NCBI GenBank assembly: GCA_029001845.1
Contig: JAREWP010000070.1
Span: forward strand, 1-64,000
Origin: Candidatus Magnetocorallium paracelense
Lineage (GTDB): Bacteria > Nitrospirota > Thermodesulfovibrionia > Thermodesulfovibrionales > Magnetobacteriaceae
Length of the DNA stretch: 64,000 bases
Direction: 5' to 3'
How positions within the stretch are numbered: the stretch's first letter is position 1; each line of letters starts with the position of its first letter. Made by a program: the position numbers and the translations under genes. Below the pieces are notes generated by a model that did not search any database, had not been told where the DNA came from, and saw only the letters and a list, made by a program, of their open reading frames with translations. This document shows positions 54,723 to 63,896 of the stretch, in pieces.

Positions 54723-55409
54723 TTATTCCTTGCCCTTTGCAAGCTTGATATTAATTGCCTTGGGAACGCTTTTATCGTTACTTTCGTAACCGGCATCGTC
54801 AAAGTCTACGAAGATCGCTCTGACAAGCCTGTTGTTGTCAGAATTGAGTTGAATATTCGGCAGGAAGTTTTCTATGAGGTTTGAATCGGTTATTCCGTCA
54901 TTGTTGAAATACCATTGACCTTTGTCTTTTGTTTCTATAAAACCGTATTTCCTTTCCGGGAAGTACTTAAAAATCTTTCCATGTATCGCTGAATGTGTTT
55001 GCCTGATTGAATCTTCAAGGCTAAAAAAATCGTAAGTTATGTCGGCATTGATTCTGACCCCGGACACATCAATTTTCTTTAGAGAATTTTTAAAAGTAAA
55101 AGAGACAAGTGCATTATAGATCAATTCGGCTCCCCAATTATTTATATCTACATCGGGATGCACTTCAACATAAATACTTCTGTCAACAAGGGTTTTCTTT
55201 CTTCTTTCTAATAAAAAGACTCTTTGTTTCGGTACATCGTTTAGTCTGGTTGTAATCTGCACGCCGATCGGGATTAGTTTCGCTATACTTTTAAACCTGT
55301 CAACAATAAAATCCAGTTTGTACTGGTGATCGTATGTTGGATCTCTTTTTATATCGCACTTTTGCTCTATTCTTGCGACAATAACATCTTCTGTGAGCAG
55401 TCCTTTCAT
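54723..55409 (-). CDS. Cold-shock-domain protein with novel N-terminal domain
   Basis: 228 aa from the ATG at 55409, which has AAAGGAGG four bases before it; a longer upstream start was rejected. Residues ~135-225 form a cold-shock-like (CSD) domain: IHGKIFKYFPERKYGFIETK followed by DKGQWYFN, matching the GKVKWF..KGYGFI pattern. The N-terminal ~130 residues (RIEQKCDIKRDPTYDHQYKL; QRVFLLERRKKTLVDRSIYV; NNWGAELIYNALVSFTFKN) look like an alpha/beta domain, perhaps HPF-like, but no family was recognised. Likely nucleic-acid binding. Confidence 0.65.
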   Translation of the reverse strand: MKGLLTEDVIVARIEQKCDIKRDPTYDHQYKLDFIVDRFKSIAKLIPIGVQITTRLNDVPKQRVFLLERRKKTLVDRSIYVEVHPDVDINNWGAELIYNALVSFTFKNSLKKIDVSGVRINADITYDFFSLEDSIRQTHSAIHGKIFKYFPERKYGFIETKDKGQWYFNNDGITDSNLIENFLPNIQLNSDNNRLVRAIFVDFDDAGYESNDKSVPKAINIKLAKGKE

Positions 55410-55524
55410 TGAACCTCCTTTTATCAAAGGCGCCGGCCTTATCAAAGAACAAAATCATTTTATTATAACATAAGAGTCTGGAAATAAATAACCGGGCATT
55501 TTGGCGCCCTCTCCTTTTTGCTAC

Positions 55525-55553
55525 TTGAAATATTCACGGCATTTATATACAAT
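55525..55553 (+). promoter_or_regulatory. secA promoter implying a leaderless or near-leaderless transcript
   Basis: TTGAAA (55525-55530), exact 17-bp spacer, TACAAT (55548-55553). The -10 ends seven bases before the secA ATG at 55561, so transcription should begin at or beside the A of ATG. No ribosome binding site is present upstream of that ATG. Confidence 0.65.
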
Positions 55554-55560
55554 TAACCGT

Positions 55561-58245
55561 ATGTTTAGTTCTGTGTTAAAAAAGATATTTGGAACAAAAA
55601 ACGAGCGCGAGCTTAAGAGGCTGGGACCTCTTGTCGAAGAAATCAAAGCCCTTGAAGACTCCCTCTCATCCCTCAGTGACGACAGACTAAAAAACAAAAC
55701 AGAGGAATTCAGAGAGCGACTTCAAAGCAGTGAGACCTATGACGACATCTTAGTCGAGGCATTTGCCGTTGTCAGAGAGGCATCTAAAAGAACAATAGGG
55801 CTTAAACACTTCGACGTTCAGTTGATAGGAGGAATTGTACTGCATGAAGGAACGATTGCGGAGATGAAAACCGGAGAGGGAAAAACTCTTGCCGCAACGT
55901 TGCCTGTATATCTTAACGCCCTTGACGGCAGAGGCGTTCATGTCGTTACCGTTAATGACTATTTGGCAAAAAGAGATGCTCAGTGGATGGGGCCTGTTTA
56001 TCATTTTCTCGGGCTCTCCGTAGGCGCGATTCAACACGATACATCTTTCAGATATAATCCCGATTATCGCTCTGAGGATAAGAGACTCGACTTCCTGATG
56101 GAATGTAGTCGTAAAGATGCTTACATGGCCGATATTACGTACGGTACGAACAACGAGTTCGGTTTCGATTTCCTCAGAGATAACATGAAATACGATTTTA
56201 CCGAATTCGCTCAGAGAGAGCTTAATTACGCGATTGTCGACGAAGTGGACAGCATACTTATAGACGAGGCGAGAACTCCTCTTATTATATCCGGGCCTTC
56301 CGAAGAGTCTACCGATAAATATTACAAAATAAACAGGATAATCCCCAAACTTAAAAACGAGAGCGATTTTACTATAGACGAAAAGGCGAAAAATATAATT
56401 CTTACGGAAGAAGGGGCTTTAGAGGTCGAGAAACTTTTGAATGTGGAGAATCTTTTTGATCCTGTAAATATAGAATTTGTCCATCATGTTCTCCAGGGAC
56501 TTAAGGCTCATAATCTCTTTAAGCTGGACAGGGATTATGTAGTAAAAGACGGGGAGGTCGTGATAGTAGATGAATTTACCGGTCGTCTGATGCCCGGAAG
56601 GCGTTGGTCCGACGGACTGCACCAGGCCATTGAGGCGAAAGAGGGAGTTAAGATAGCAAGCGAGAATCAAACCCTTGCATCGATTACTTTTCAGAACTAT
56701 TTCAGAATGTACAATAAACTGGCCGGAATGACAGGCACCGCTGACACAGAAGCTGAGGAATTCGCCAAAATTTATAATCTCGATGTAATGGTAATACCTA
56801 CGAATCAGATTATGCGCAGACAAGATCATCCTGACGTAATTTATAAGACAAGAGATGCAAAATACAGAGCCGTCATTAACGAGATTGAGGAGTGTAATAA
56901 GAAAAATCAACCCGTACTCGTCGGTACGATATCCATAGAAACCTCTGAGTTTCTTTCAAAGGAATTAAAGAAGAGAAAGATACCTCATTCCGTTCTAAAT
57001 GCGAAATTCCACGAAAAAGAGGCCGAAATCGTGACCCAGGCAGGCAGAAGCGGCGCAGTAACAATAGCGACCAACATGGCTGGCAGAGGCACCGATATCG
57101 TGCTTGGAGGAAATCCGATCGGAGTTGCAAGAGAGATATTAAAAGGCAGGAGCAATTATTCGGAGGAAGAATGGACCGGTGCAATGGAGGAAGCCTTGAA
57201 ATTGTGCTCCCTGGACAGAGAAAAAGTGCTGGAAGCAGGAGGTCTCTTTATACTCGGTACGGAAAGACACGAGGCCAGGAGAATAGACAATCAGCTTCGC
57301 GGACGATCAGGAAGGCAAGGTGACCCCGGCGCATCCAGGTTTTACATCTCCCTTGAAGACGATTTAATGAGAATTTTCGGTTCCGACAAGATTTCCGGTT
57401 TAATGGGAAGGCTCGGTATGGACGAGGACGTGCCGATTGAACATAAGATGGTTTCAAAAGCTCTTGAAAATGCGCAAAAGAGGGTAGAGGCTCACAATTT
57501 CGACATAAGAAAGCATCTGCTCGAGTATGACGATGTGATGAACAAACAGAGGACGGAAATTTATTTATACAGAGCGGATATTCTGAGTCTGGAAAACATG
57601 ACGGACCGCGTGATCGATATGAGCAAAGATGTAGCGGACGATATTTTGGAGAGAACTTGTCCCGATAACGCCTATCCTGAAAACTGGGACTGGGATACGC
57701 TTTATGACTCGTTCTACGGAACATTCGGTATTCAAAAGGAGAGACTGAAAAAGGGAGTTGACCAATCAAAGAGTAAGGATTCTCTAAAAGATTTCTTTTA
57801 CAAACAGGTGGAAGAGGCTTTCAGGGAAAAGGAGAGTGAGACCGGCCATGATATAATGCGGTACCTTGAAAGAAACATTCTCCTTCAGATCGTCGATGTC
57901 CAGTGGAAAGACCATCTGCTGGCCATGGATCATCTAAAAGAGGGCATTGGGCTCAGGGGATACGGTCAAAAAGATCCTCTTGTAGAATATAAGAGAGAAG
58001 CCTTCGATATGTTCGAAGATATGACATACAGAATCTCCACGGAATTCCTCTCCCGCATTTTTAAGGTACAGGTACATACGGACGAGAACGCCTTCAGGAT
58101 GAGGATGCCAAGCAGACCGCTTATTTTTAACCGTGGAGAAGCTTCGTCACAACAACCTCTTAGAAAGGGAAAAAAGACAGGAAGGAACGAGCCCTGCCCT
58201 TGTGGAAGCGGCAAAAAATACAAAAAATGCTGTGAAAGACAATGA
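55561..58245 (+). CDS. secA: Preprotein translocase ATPase SecA
   Basis: 894 aa from [11 protein letters not shown]; a 20-codon upstream extension in frame overlaps the promoter and is rejected. Walker [25 protein letters not shown]-like [20 protein letters not shown], the [20 protein letters not shown] and [20 protein letters not shown] helicase motifs, and the C-terminal zinc motif [16 protein letters not shown]. Drives preproteins through SecYEG. Divergent from the cold-shock-domain gene. Confidence 0.97.
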   Translation: MFSSVLKKIFGTKNERELKRLGPLVEEIKALEDSLSSLSDDRLKNKTEEFRERLQSSETYDDILVEAFAVVREASKRTIGLKHFDVQLIGGIVLHEGTIAEMKTGEGKTLAATLPVYLNALDGRGVHVVTVNDYLAKRDAQWMGPVYHFLGLSVGAIQHDTSFRYNPDYRSEDKRLDFLMECSRKDAYMADITYGTNNEFGFDFLRDNMKYDFTEFAQRELNYAIVDEVDSILIDEARTPLIISGPSEESTDKYYKINRIIPKLKNESDFTIDEKAKNIILTEEGALEVEKLLNVENLFDPVNIEFVHHVLQGLKAHNLFKLDRDYVVKDGEVVIVDEFTGRLMPGRRWSDGLHQAIEAKEGVKIASENQTLASITFQNYFRMYNKLAGMTGTADTEAEEFAKIYNLDVMVIPTNQIMRRQDHPDVIYKTRDAKYRAVINEIEECNKKNQPVLVGTISIETSEFLSKELKKRKIPHSVLNAKFHEKEAEIVTQAGRSGAVTIATNMAGRGTDIVLGGNPIGVAREILKGRSNYSEEEWTGAMEEALKLCSLDREKVLEAGGLFILGTERHEARRIDNQLRGRSGRQGDPGASRFYISLEDDLMRIFGSDKISGLMGRLGMDEDVPIEHKMVSKALENAQKRVEAHNFDIRKHLLEYDDVMNKQRTEIYLYRADILSLENMTDRVIDMSKDVADDILERTCPDNAYPENWDWDTLYDSFYGTFGIQKERLKKGVDQSKSKDSLKDFFYKQVEEAFREKESETGHDIMRYLERNILLQIVDVQWKDHLLAMDHLKEGIGLRGYGQKDPLVEYKREAFDMFEDMTYRISTEFLSRIFKVQVHTDENAFRMRMPSRPLIFNRGEASSQQPLRKGKKTGRNEPCPCGSGKKYKKCCERQ

Positions 58246-58319
58246 CCTGCCAGATATTAACTTATGCCTTGTGCCTTAATGATGTTCGGTGACCGCTTGT
58301 CGGGTCAGGTGTATACTTG

Positions 58320-60332
58320 TCAGGGGTTCAGGGGAAGGGTAATTGTAAAGGTAGTTCCTTTATTCTCAATACTGTCTAACAAAATGGTTCCGCCATGTTC
58401 CTTTATTATTTCCGCGCTTATCGAAAGACCGAATCCCGTTCCTTTTCCTACAGGCTTTGTCGTAAAAAAGGGCTCGAAAACTTTGCTCTTTATATCCTCG
58501 GGTATTCCTTTTCCCGAATCGCTGATATCTATTCTAACAGACTCCTTTTCTTTTGAAGTTCTAATCTTTATTACTCCCTTACCGTCGATAGCGTGACTTG
58601 CATTTATAAACAAGTTCATAAAAACCTGATTCAATCTTGCCGAATAGCATGAAACGAGCGGCAGATTTCCGTATTCCTTTACAATTTCGACTCTGTTTTT
58701 GAACTCATGAATCAAAAGGCCCAGCGTCGTATCAATGGAACCGTTTATGTCGGTTTCGGTCAGCTCGGAAGCATCGACACGTGAAAATGTCTTTAAGTCC
58801 AAAATAATCTCTTTCATCCTGTTGATTCCTATTTTGGAATTCTCTATAATCTCGCCAACTCTTGTTTTCAGGTAATCGTAATTAATCCTTTCTTTCTCTT
58901 TTTCGATCTCTTTTATGATATCGGGAGGCAGTTGAAAAGTCTCATGTTTTTCTATGAAATCAATGATTCTCTTAAAGAATTTTCCAAGATTCCCCATGCC
59001 GGAGCTGACAAAACCCAAAGGATTATTTATCTCATGCACAATACCTGCCGCCAACTGACCTATCGCTGCCATTTTTTCAGATTGTATCAGTTGTGTTTGA
59101 CTGGCTTTGAGTTCTTCATTTTTGTCCTGTAATTGTTTAATAAGATTTTCTTTTATCAGCTCGGCTTTTTTCAATTCGGTTATGTCATGCGATACATGAA
59201 GGTAACCTATACGTTCTCCGTTACTGTCTATTAAAGAAGAGGCGGAAGTATAAAGAGGCAGAATCTCTCCACTTGAAATTCTGCCTCTGATCTCTTTATT
59301 TACTCTTCCTCTTTCATTTAATTCATGTAACAGGTTTTTGGCTTCCGGAGCTTCATAAAAGATAATTTCAATGTCTTTGCCCACGACATCTTCAATATTA
59401 TAACCAAAAGTTTTCTGAGCCGATTTATTGAATTCGGTTATTCTTCCCTTTAGGTCTGTGGCAACGATTAAATCAAGAGAGCAATCTATAAGACTTTGCG
59501 CATATTTTTGAGCCTTGTTTAATTCGTTTTCAACACGTTTCCTGGCGCTGATATCATGGGCCATACAGGTTATTCCTTCAAAATGTCCTTCACTGTTACG
59601 TACAGTGGAGCTTGAAAAAATCACCGGTACTTTCTCGCCGGATTTTGTCAGATAAGTTCTTTCAACATCTTCTATTGTTTCCATTTTTACTAAATAGCGC
59701 ATCCATTCGTTTCTAAAAAAAAGATCGCTAAGGTCAATGACAGTATCTATATGTTTGCCCAGAAGTTCCTGCTCGTTGTAATGAAGCATTTTACATGTCG
59801 CCTCATTGACTTTCTGAATTGTACCGTCTTTAGAGATAATAATCATACTGTCAGTGAGCGACTTCATTATACTGCACTGGGTAATAAACAGGTTTTTATG
59901 CCTGCAACATTCCTCTTTTAAATCGTCTATCTCGTATTTGAATTGCAAAAGAGTATGGATTCTTAACAGGAATTCCTGCTTGTCGAATGGTTTGTTTATA
60001 TAGTAAGTTCTAAAAGCCCTATCGTTTATTATCATATTGTCCGATCGTTCTTTCAGAAATACAAGAGGAAGGTTTTCGGCTGCAAGATTTTTTTTCAAAA
60101 AGTCGAGAAAAGCAGAGTTCTCCGATTCGTTTAACGTTATATCGAATACAATGAGATCGATATTCGATGCAGATGCATCGGTTTTGAGAGATAGCAGGTT
60201 TTTCTCTTTACAGCTTACATCATAACCTGCCTCGGTCAGCATTGCCGAAAGTAAATAGGGATTTTCCCCCTTTTCCGGTACTATCAGGATATGCCCATTT
60301 TTAAAGACTGTACTTTGTTCGTTCTTTTCCAT
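58320..60332 (-). CDS. REC-PAS-PAS hybrid sensor histidine kinase
   Basis: 670 aa from the ATG at 60332; a longer start would read into a repeat. Residues ~10-125 are a receiver-like domain (LIVPEKGENPYLLSAMLTEA; IDLIVFDITLNESE with a candidate phospho-Asp; TYYINKPFDKQEFLLR). Two PAS domains follow (SMIIISKDGTIQKVNEATCK; DLIVATDLKGRITEFNKSAQ). The kinase core has H-box GIVHEINNPLGFVSSGMGNL, N-box QVFMNLFINASHAIDGKGVI, G1 ISDSGKGIPEDIKSKVFEPF and G2 GKGTGFGLSISAEIIKEHGG. No transmembrane helix: a soluble sensor. Response regulator not adjacent. Confidence 0.9.
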   Translation of the reverse strand: MEKNEQSTVFKNGHILIVPEKGENPYLLSAMLTEAGYDVSCKEKNLLSLKTDASASNIDLIVFDITLNESENSAFLDFLKKNLAAENLPLVFLKERSDNMIINDRAFRTYYINKPFDKQEFLLRIHTLLQFKYEIDDLKEECCRHKNLFITQCSIMKSLTDSMIIISKDGTIQKVNEATCKMLHYNEQELLGKHIDTVIDLSDLFFRNEWMRYLVKMETIEDVERTYLTKSGEKVPVIFSSSTVRNSEGHFEGITCMAHDISARKRVENELNKAQKYAQSLIDCSLDLIVATDLKGRITEFNKSAQKTFGYNIEDVVGKDIEIIFYEAPEAKNLLHELNERGRVNKEIRGRISSGEILPLYTSASSLIDSNGERIGYLHVSHDITELKKAELIKENLIKQLQDKNEELKASQTQLIQSEKMAAIGQLAAGIVHEINNPLGFVSSGMGNLGKFFKRIIDFIEKHETFQLPPDIIKEIEKEKERINYDYLKTRVGEIIENSKIGINRMKEIILDLKTFSRVDASELTETDINGSIDTTLGLLIHEFKNRVEIVKEYGNLPLVSCYSARLNQVFMNLFINASHAIDGKGVIKIRTSKEKESVRIDISDSGKGIPEDIKSKVFEPFFTTKPVGKGTGFGLSISAEIIKEHGGTILLDSIENKGTTFTITLPLNP

Positions 60333-60369
60333 AAAATGTTGGTATAGCAAAATGTTTCGATTTTTTATA

Positions 60370-60556
60370 AGTAAACGTCCATGGCCTTCCGGGCTGCCAC
60401 AAAACATGAAAATATTTTAGTTGTAATAGATGCATATTATATTTTAACTACGAAGGTCGCGAAGAGCACGAAGTTTTTAAAGAAATTCTTTTTTCTTAGT
60501 GCTCTTTGTGACCTTCGTAGTTATTTAAATAAAGTCCTTTTGGGGCTTATTTTCGG
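60370..60556 (+). repeat. Repeat family 3, copy 2, with a 28-bp hairpin stem
   Basis: AGTAAACGTCCATG to CTTATTTTCGG as in copy 1. Near-perfect arms: AACTACGAAGGTCGCGAAGA... (60446-60473) against ...TTTGTGACCTTCGTAGTT (60495-60522). Lies between the HDOD and histidine kinase genes and could end or stabilise the HDOD transcript. Confidence 0.78.
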
Positions 60557-60577
60557 GATAAAACGATTGCCATTGTC

Positions 60578-61423
60578 TCAGCTCATAAAAGAGAGTTTTT
60601 CGTCAATAAATCTCAGTTTGAATTCATCAATAATTTCATCCATGCCCTCATCGGTAATGGCCAGGTCTTTCATCTTTTGAACCTCACTGTCACACAACTC
60701 AGGTAATTGGGTGTTATAACCGACTCCCAGCTTTAAGCACAGGCAGTCAGCAAGGTTGACGATATGGCAAAGGCTTCTGAATGTTTCGTCAGGTTCTATA
60801 TGATGGCATGAATGGTGCCTTGCAGCCAGCTCGATCAACTCATTCGAAAACTTCCACTGTTTAAAAAGTATGGCTCCTACGTCCTGATGCGTGAATCCGA
60901 ACAATTCTCTTTCAATTTCATAAAAGGCTCTTTTTTCGGCATGAACTTTTTGGTCAACTTTTGCATATTCATCGGGGTAAAGATTTATGAGTATTGCTTT
61001 CCCGATATCGTGCAACAATCCTCCGATTATAAAAGTCTCTACCTTTTTGTTGTATACTTTCTGCTTTTGTGCTATCAAACCTGCTGCGATCGAAACACCT
61101 ATCGCATGCTCCCATAGTCTTTCTCCGAGAGGGCCTATATTGTTATATATATCCTTGGTGGCAATAGCAATCGCAATATCCTTTATGGCGCTGAGTCCCA
61201 TTGTAACGATCGCCTCGGAAATCGTGTCGATCCTTCTTGTTTCACCATAACGAGAGGAGGTTGCAACCTTTATGACTCTGGACGTTAATGCCTGATCCCT
61301 TGTAATGACTGCCTGTATGTCGTCTGCACTTGACTTCGGATCGTTTACAAGATTCATAATCTGAATAGCTGCAACAGGCATTGCAGGCAGGGCGCCCTCT
61401 TTTAAAATATCTTCGATATTCAT
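60578..61423 (-). CDS. HDOD-domain regulator
   Basis: 281 aa single HDOD domain (~10-215) plus a helical tail. ALPAMPVAAIQIMNLVNDPK, TISEAIVTMGLSAIKDIAIA, and the metal-site region IGGLLHDIGKAILINL with an intact HD pair, then FGFTHQDVGAILFKQW and ARHHSCHHIEP. Histidines are better preserved than in the HDOD-GAF protein at 8393, so a phosphohydrolase function is conceivable but unproved. 245 bp upstream of the histidine kinase on the same strand. Confidence 0.85.
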   Translation of the reverse strand: MNIEDILKEGALPAMPVAAIQIMNLVNDPKSSADDIQAVITRDQALTSRVIKVATSSRYGETRRIDTISEAIVTMGLSAIKDIAIAIATKDIYNNIGPLGERLWEHAIGVSIAAGLIAQKQKVYNKKVETFIIGGLLHDIGKAILINLYPDEYAKVDQKVHAEKRAFYEIERELFGFTHQDVGAILFKQWKFSNELIELAARHHSCHHIEPDETFRSLCHIVNLADCLCLKLGVGYNTQLPELCDSEVQKMKDLAITDEGMDEIIDEFKLRFIDEKLSFMS

Positions 61424-61648
61424 GACATTAGTACATATATTATAGGAAAATATTTTATTTTTGCAAGCATTGAAGTATGTATATTAAAGAAACAGATGAA
61501 GTTTGATGAGGTAAGTATCCATGGCAATTATCAATCTCATGGCCTTTCAAGGTGATTAAAAGCCTCTCCATTCTGATTCCCCTCTATCAAGCTTGCCGGG
61601 CAACTCGATCTATCAGCTTTAACTATGTAACATCACCTCAACCTGGTG

Positions 61649-62350
61649 TAGTCAGGAGTTGTGTTGACAGTTTGTGACCTGTTTTCGTAGAAAACAGGTC
61701 GCGGCCCTCCGAATTAGTTATAATATTTAACCTAAAAAAAACAAATAACTAAAAGGAGGAATACCGTGACACAATAAAAGCATATCATAGATCGCAAGTT
61801 AAGTATAGTGAAGTTATCGGAGAATTTAGGCAACATAAGTGATGCGTGCCGAAAGTTGGGAGTAAGTCGTCAGCACTATTACGATATAAAGAGGGCACTT
61901 GAAGAGGAAGGAATAGAGGGTCTTTTGGAGAAGGCCCGAAACAAACCGAGAATAAATAACCGTGTGGCGCCTGAGATAGAAGAGACATTACTGAATTACA
62001 GCCTTGAGTATCCGACTTACGGCCAGGTGCGGGTAGCCAATGCAAATGAACCAACGGCTGTACAGAAAGATTCAACCAGACCCTGTTGGATGAGTTTTAT
62101 AAAGTTGCTTTCAGAAAGAAACTCTATTCCTCTTTAGAGGATATTCAGAGAGACCTGGATGAGTTTCTTTATAAATATAATCATGAAAGAACCAATCAGG
62201 GAAAACACTGCAGGGGACGCACTCCCATGGAAACTTTTTCAGAGAGTCTTGACCTCTGCAATCAATATGTTCATAATGATAAGGAGGTGATTAAAGAAGC
62301 TGCTTAGTCGATGGATAGGGAGGGCCTCTTGTCAACGCTTTTAGTGACTA
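61649..62350 (+). mobile_element. Decayed IS481-like insertion sequence
   Basis: Candidate 21-bp ends: TAGTCA-N8-GTTGACA at 61649-61669, inverted as TGTCAAC-N8-TGACTA at 62330-62350. Inside are two remnants of one transposase. The first (from about 61766; codon 4 is already a stop) carries the HTH LGNISDACRKLGVSRQHYYD up to EYPTYGQVRVA. The second, in another frame, has TERFNQTLLDEFYKVAFRKK and DEFLYKYNHERTNQGKHCRG. The whole DDE core between them (about 150 codons) is missing. Dead element. Confidence 0.8.
61766..62307 (+). pseudogene. IS481-type transposase, internally deleted and frameshifted
   Basis: GTG at 61766 is followed at codon 4 by TAA, then an open stretch reads KHIIDRKLSIVKLSENLGNI and so on through the HTH to about 62040. 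The frame shifts to the C-terminal DDE/rve tail (NGCTERFNQTLLDEF... PMETFSESLDLCNQYVHNDK), which ends at 62307. AAAGGAGG at 61751-61758 was its ribosome binding site. Confidence 0.82.
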
Positions 62351-62366
62351 AATAATATGGGGTAGT

Positions 62367-62411
62367 CAGGAAGTTCGCACTCCTCTGAATGCGATTATCG
62401 GCATGTTATGA
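62367..62411 (+). pseudogene. Scar of a histidine-kinase H-box
   Basis: Codons 62367-62408 read QEVRTPLNAIIGML and stop at 62409. This is the H-box consensus (HE(I/V)RTPLNAIIGM) with Gln where the phospho-His should be, immediately right of the dead IS element and overlapping the exosortase start. It looks like a leftover of a kinase gene broken by the IS or a later deletion. Confidence 0.55.
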
Positions 62412-62911
62412 CCGGATTTATTATTAAATACATAGTGATCTCTGCACTTATTTTTTTCGTAATTTCATTTAAACCGGTAACCGATGTTATTGACATCAAC
62501 GGTCTTTACTCTGAGGCGGTTGCTGCATTTTCAACTGCCTTTCTAAAGGCCCTCGATCTGCCCTGTTCTCAAAATGGTACGATCATTCAGCTCCCTGCTT
62601 TGGCATTAAAAGTAGATTTCGGATGTAACGGACTTGAAACAGTACTGATATATTCCGTTGCCGTACTGGCCTTTCCGGCGAGCCGGAGGCTGAAGGCAAT
62701 CGGTCTGATATGCGGATTTTTACTTATTCAGTTACTAAATATTGCAAGAATCGCCCTGCTGGTATTATCGGGTATATATTTTAGAGAGCATTTTGATGTT
62801 CTCCATATATACTTTGCACAGGGAATTATGATAGCGCTTTCGCTCTTCATGTTTATTTATTATCTGGAGTTTGTCCAAAGAACAGACCGCAAGGTGCAAC
62901 CAAATAATTAA
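62408..62911 (+). CDS. Exosortase/archaeosortase-family protein (XrtH-like)
   Basis: 167 aa with about five helices. Catalytic triad of the family is visible: Cys in VDFGCNGLETVLIYSVAVLA, Arg in LLIQLLNIARIALLVLSGIY, and His in FDVLHIYFAQGIMIALSLFM. The short length fits the XrtH group. Exosortases process and attach PEP-CTERM-like surface proteins, often in polysaccharide-producing bacteria. No target protein with a sorting tail was recognised in the window. No good ribosome binding site, and its ATG overlaps the kinase scar, so expression is uncertain. Confidence 0.85.
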   Translation: MTGFIIKYIVISALIFFVISFKPVTDVIDINGLYSEAVAAFSTAFLKALDLPCSQNGTIIQLPALALKVDFGCNGLETVLIYSVAVLAFPASRRLKAIGLICGFLLIQLLNIARIALLVLSGIYFREHFDVLHIYFAQGIMIALSLFMFIYYLEFVQRTDRKVQPNN

Positions 62912-62913
62912 CT

Positions 62914-63072
62914 AAAAAAAGCATTTAGCTGTCAGCCATCAGCTATCAGCCCTTTAATTACAGCACTTTATGGTTTATAACAGATTCACCCATAAGGTTA
63001 AGCTTATTATTGGCATAACATCAATTCTTTCCTTAGCTGAAGGCTTACCGCTGATAGCCGACTGCTGTTTTT
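62914..63072 (+). repeat. Repeat family 2, copy g
   Basis: 159 bp, AAAAAAAGCATTTAGCTGTC to GCCGACTGCTGTTTTT, starting two bases after the exosortase stop codon. Confidence 0.8.
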
Positions 63073-63091
63073 ACAAGGATTAATCGCTATT

Positions 63092-63136
63092 CAGGCACAA
63101 GGCATAAGAAAAATCCAATCTTATGCCTTGTGCCTG
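63092..63136 (+). repeat. Perfect 18-bp hairpin of repeat family 4
   Basis: CAGGCACAAGGCATAAGA (63092-63109) is the exact inverse of TCTTATGCCTTGTGCCTG (63119-63136), loop 9 nt. The right arm recurs at 10095 with the same trailing GTCGCTGTAGTATTA, and in part at 58261. It could terminate the exosortase transcript, though no T-run follows. Confidence 0.7.
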
Positions 63137-63201
63137 TTGCCTTTTGCCATAACTAAAGTGTCGCTGTAGTATTAAGATTTCAGTTAATAAAAAGCCGGGT
63201 G

Positions 63202-63837
63202 CTATTTGAACGCATATTTGTAAATGGCTCCTACACCCACTTTGGCTCCCACAGAAGAATAGAGGTCTCTTGCATAAGAGTTTACGCTATAGAACACTTG
63301 TCCGCTTTTTGCAGAACCTTTACCCAGCCCCTGATAACCTGATGCAAACTCAAGGGCCGCTCCCTCGGAATAGGCAGGCATGATATAATCGATATCGACA
63401 TCTATGGTTACATATTTCATTGAGGGACTATACGTGCCATACATATATGTTTCATAGGATACATCGGCATCCGATGAATCGCTAAGGGGATCGTCGTGAA
63501 ACTCAGTTGCAGGATCGAAACTCTCTAAGGTGTTTAAATCCTTTAATATGTTTTGATCTTTAACAAGCCAACTATAGTTCTGAGAGACACCTGTATTATA
63601 AACGACATGCTCGATAATCGGCCTGCTCAACTCAATGCCGCTTTCCGCTACAGTGCGATTTATGTCTTTATGTTTCTGATGACCTGCCATTAAAATACCT
63701 GTCTTAGATGAGGAGATAGACAACAAACCCGTGGCGCTGAGTACCAGCAAAAGAAGCATAACATACATCAATGTAAAGCCTTCCTGTTTTCTGAATGAAG
63801 TCGTTTTAAAATTATTTATTACTCTATTTTTTTTCAT
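63202..63837 (-). CDS. PilX-like minor pilin or pilus assembly protein
   Basis: 211 aa. After a basic leader, QEGFTLMYVMLLLLVLSATG is a type IV prepilin-like segment (Gly before Phe as peptidase site, Glu preceding rather than at +5), followed by SSSKTGILMAGHQKHKDINR and TVAESGIELS, typical of PilX N-terminal domains. The C-terminal part is beta-rich (YMYGTYSPSMKYVTIDVDID). Probably a minor pseudopilin of a type IV pilus; other pil genes would lie beyond the window's right end. Confidence 0.75.
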   Translation of the reverse strand: MKKNRVINNFKTTSFRKQEGFTLMYVMLLLLVLSATGLLSISSSKTGILMAGHQKHKDINRTVAESGIELSRPIIEHVVYNTGVSQNYSWLVKDQNILKDLNTLESFDPATEFHDDPLSDSSDADVSYETYMYGTYSPSMKYVTIDVDIDYIMPAYSEGAALEFASGYQGLGKGSAKSGQVFYSVNSYARDLYSSVGAKVGVGAIYKYAFK

Positions 63838-63896
63838 AACTCTCTATCAGGTCGATTTTCTTCAACCCGGTCCTCCTTTCAATCTTTATTTAATCT

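Noticed and set aside
60333-60407. Upstream extension of the histidine kinase by 25 codons
   Set aside because: The extension is encoded by the left edge of repeat family 3 and does not resemble a receiver-domain N-terminus; the ATG at 60332 gives a clean start.
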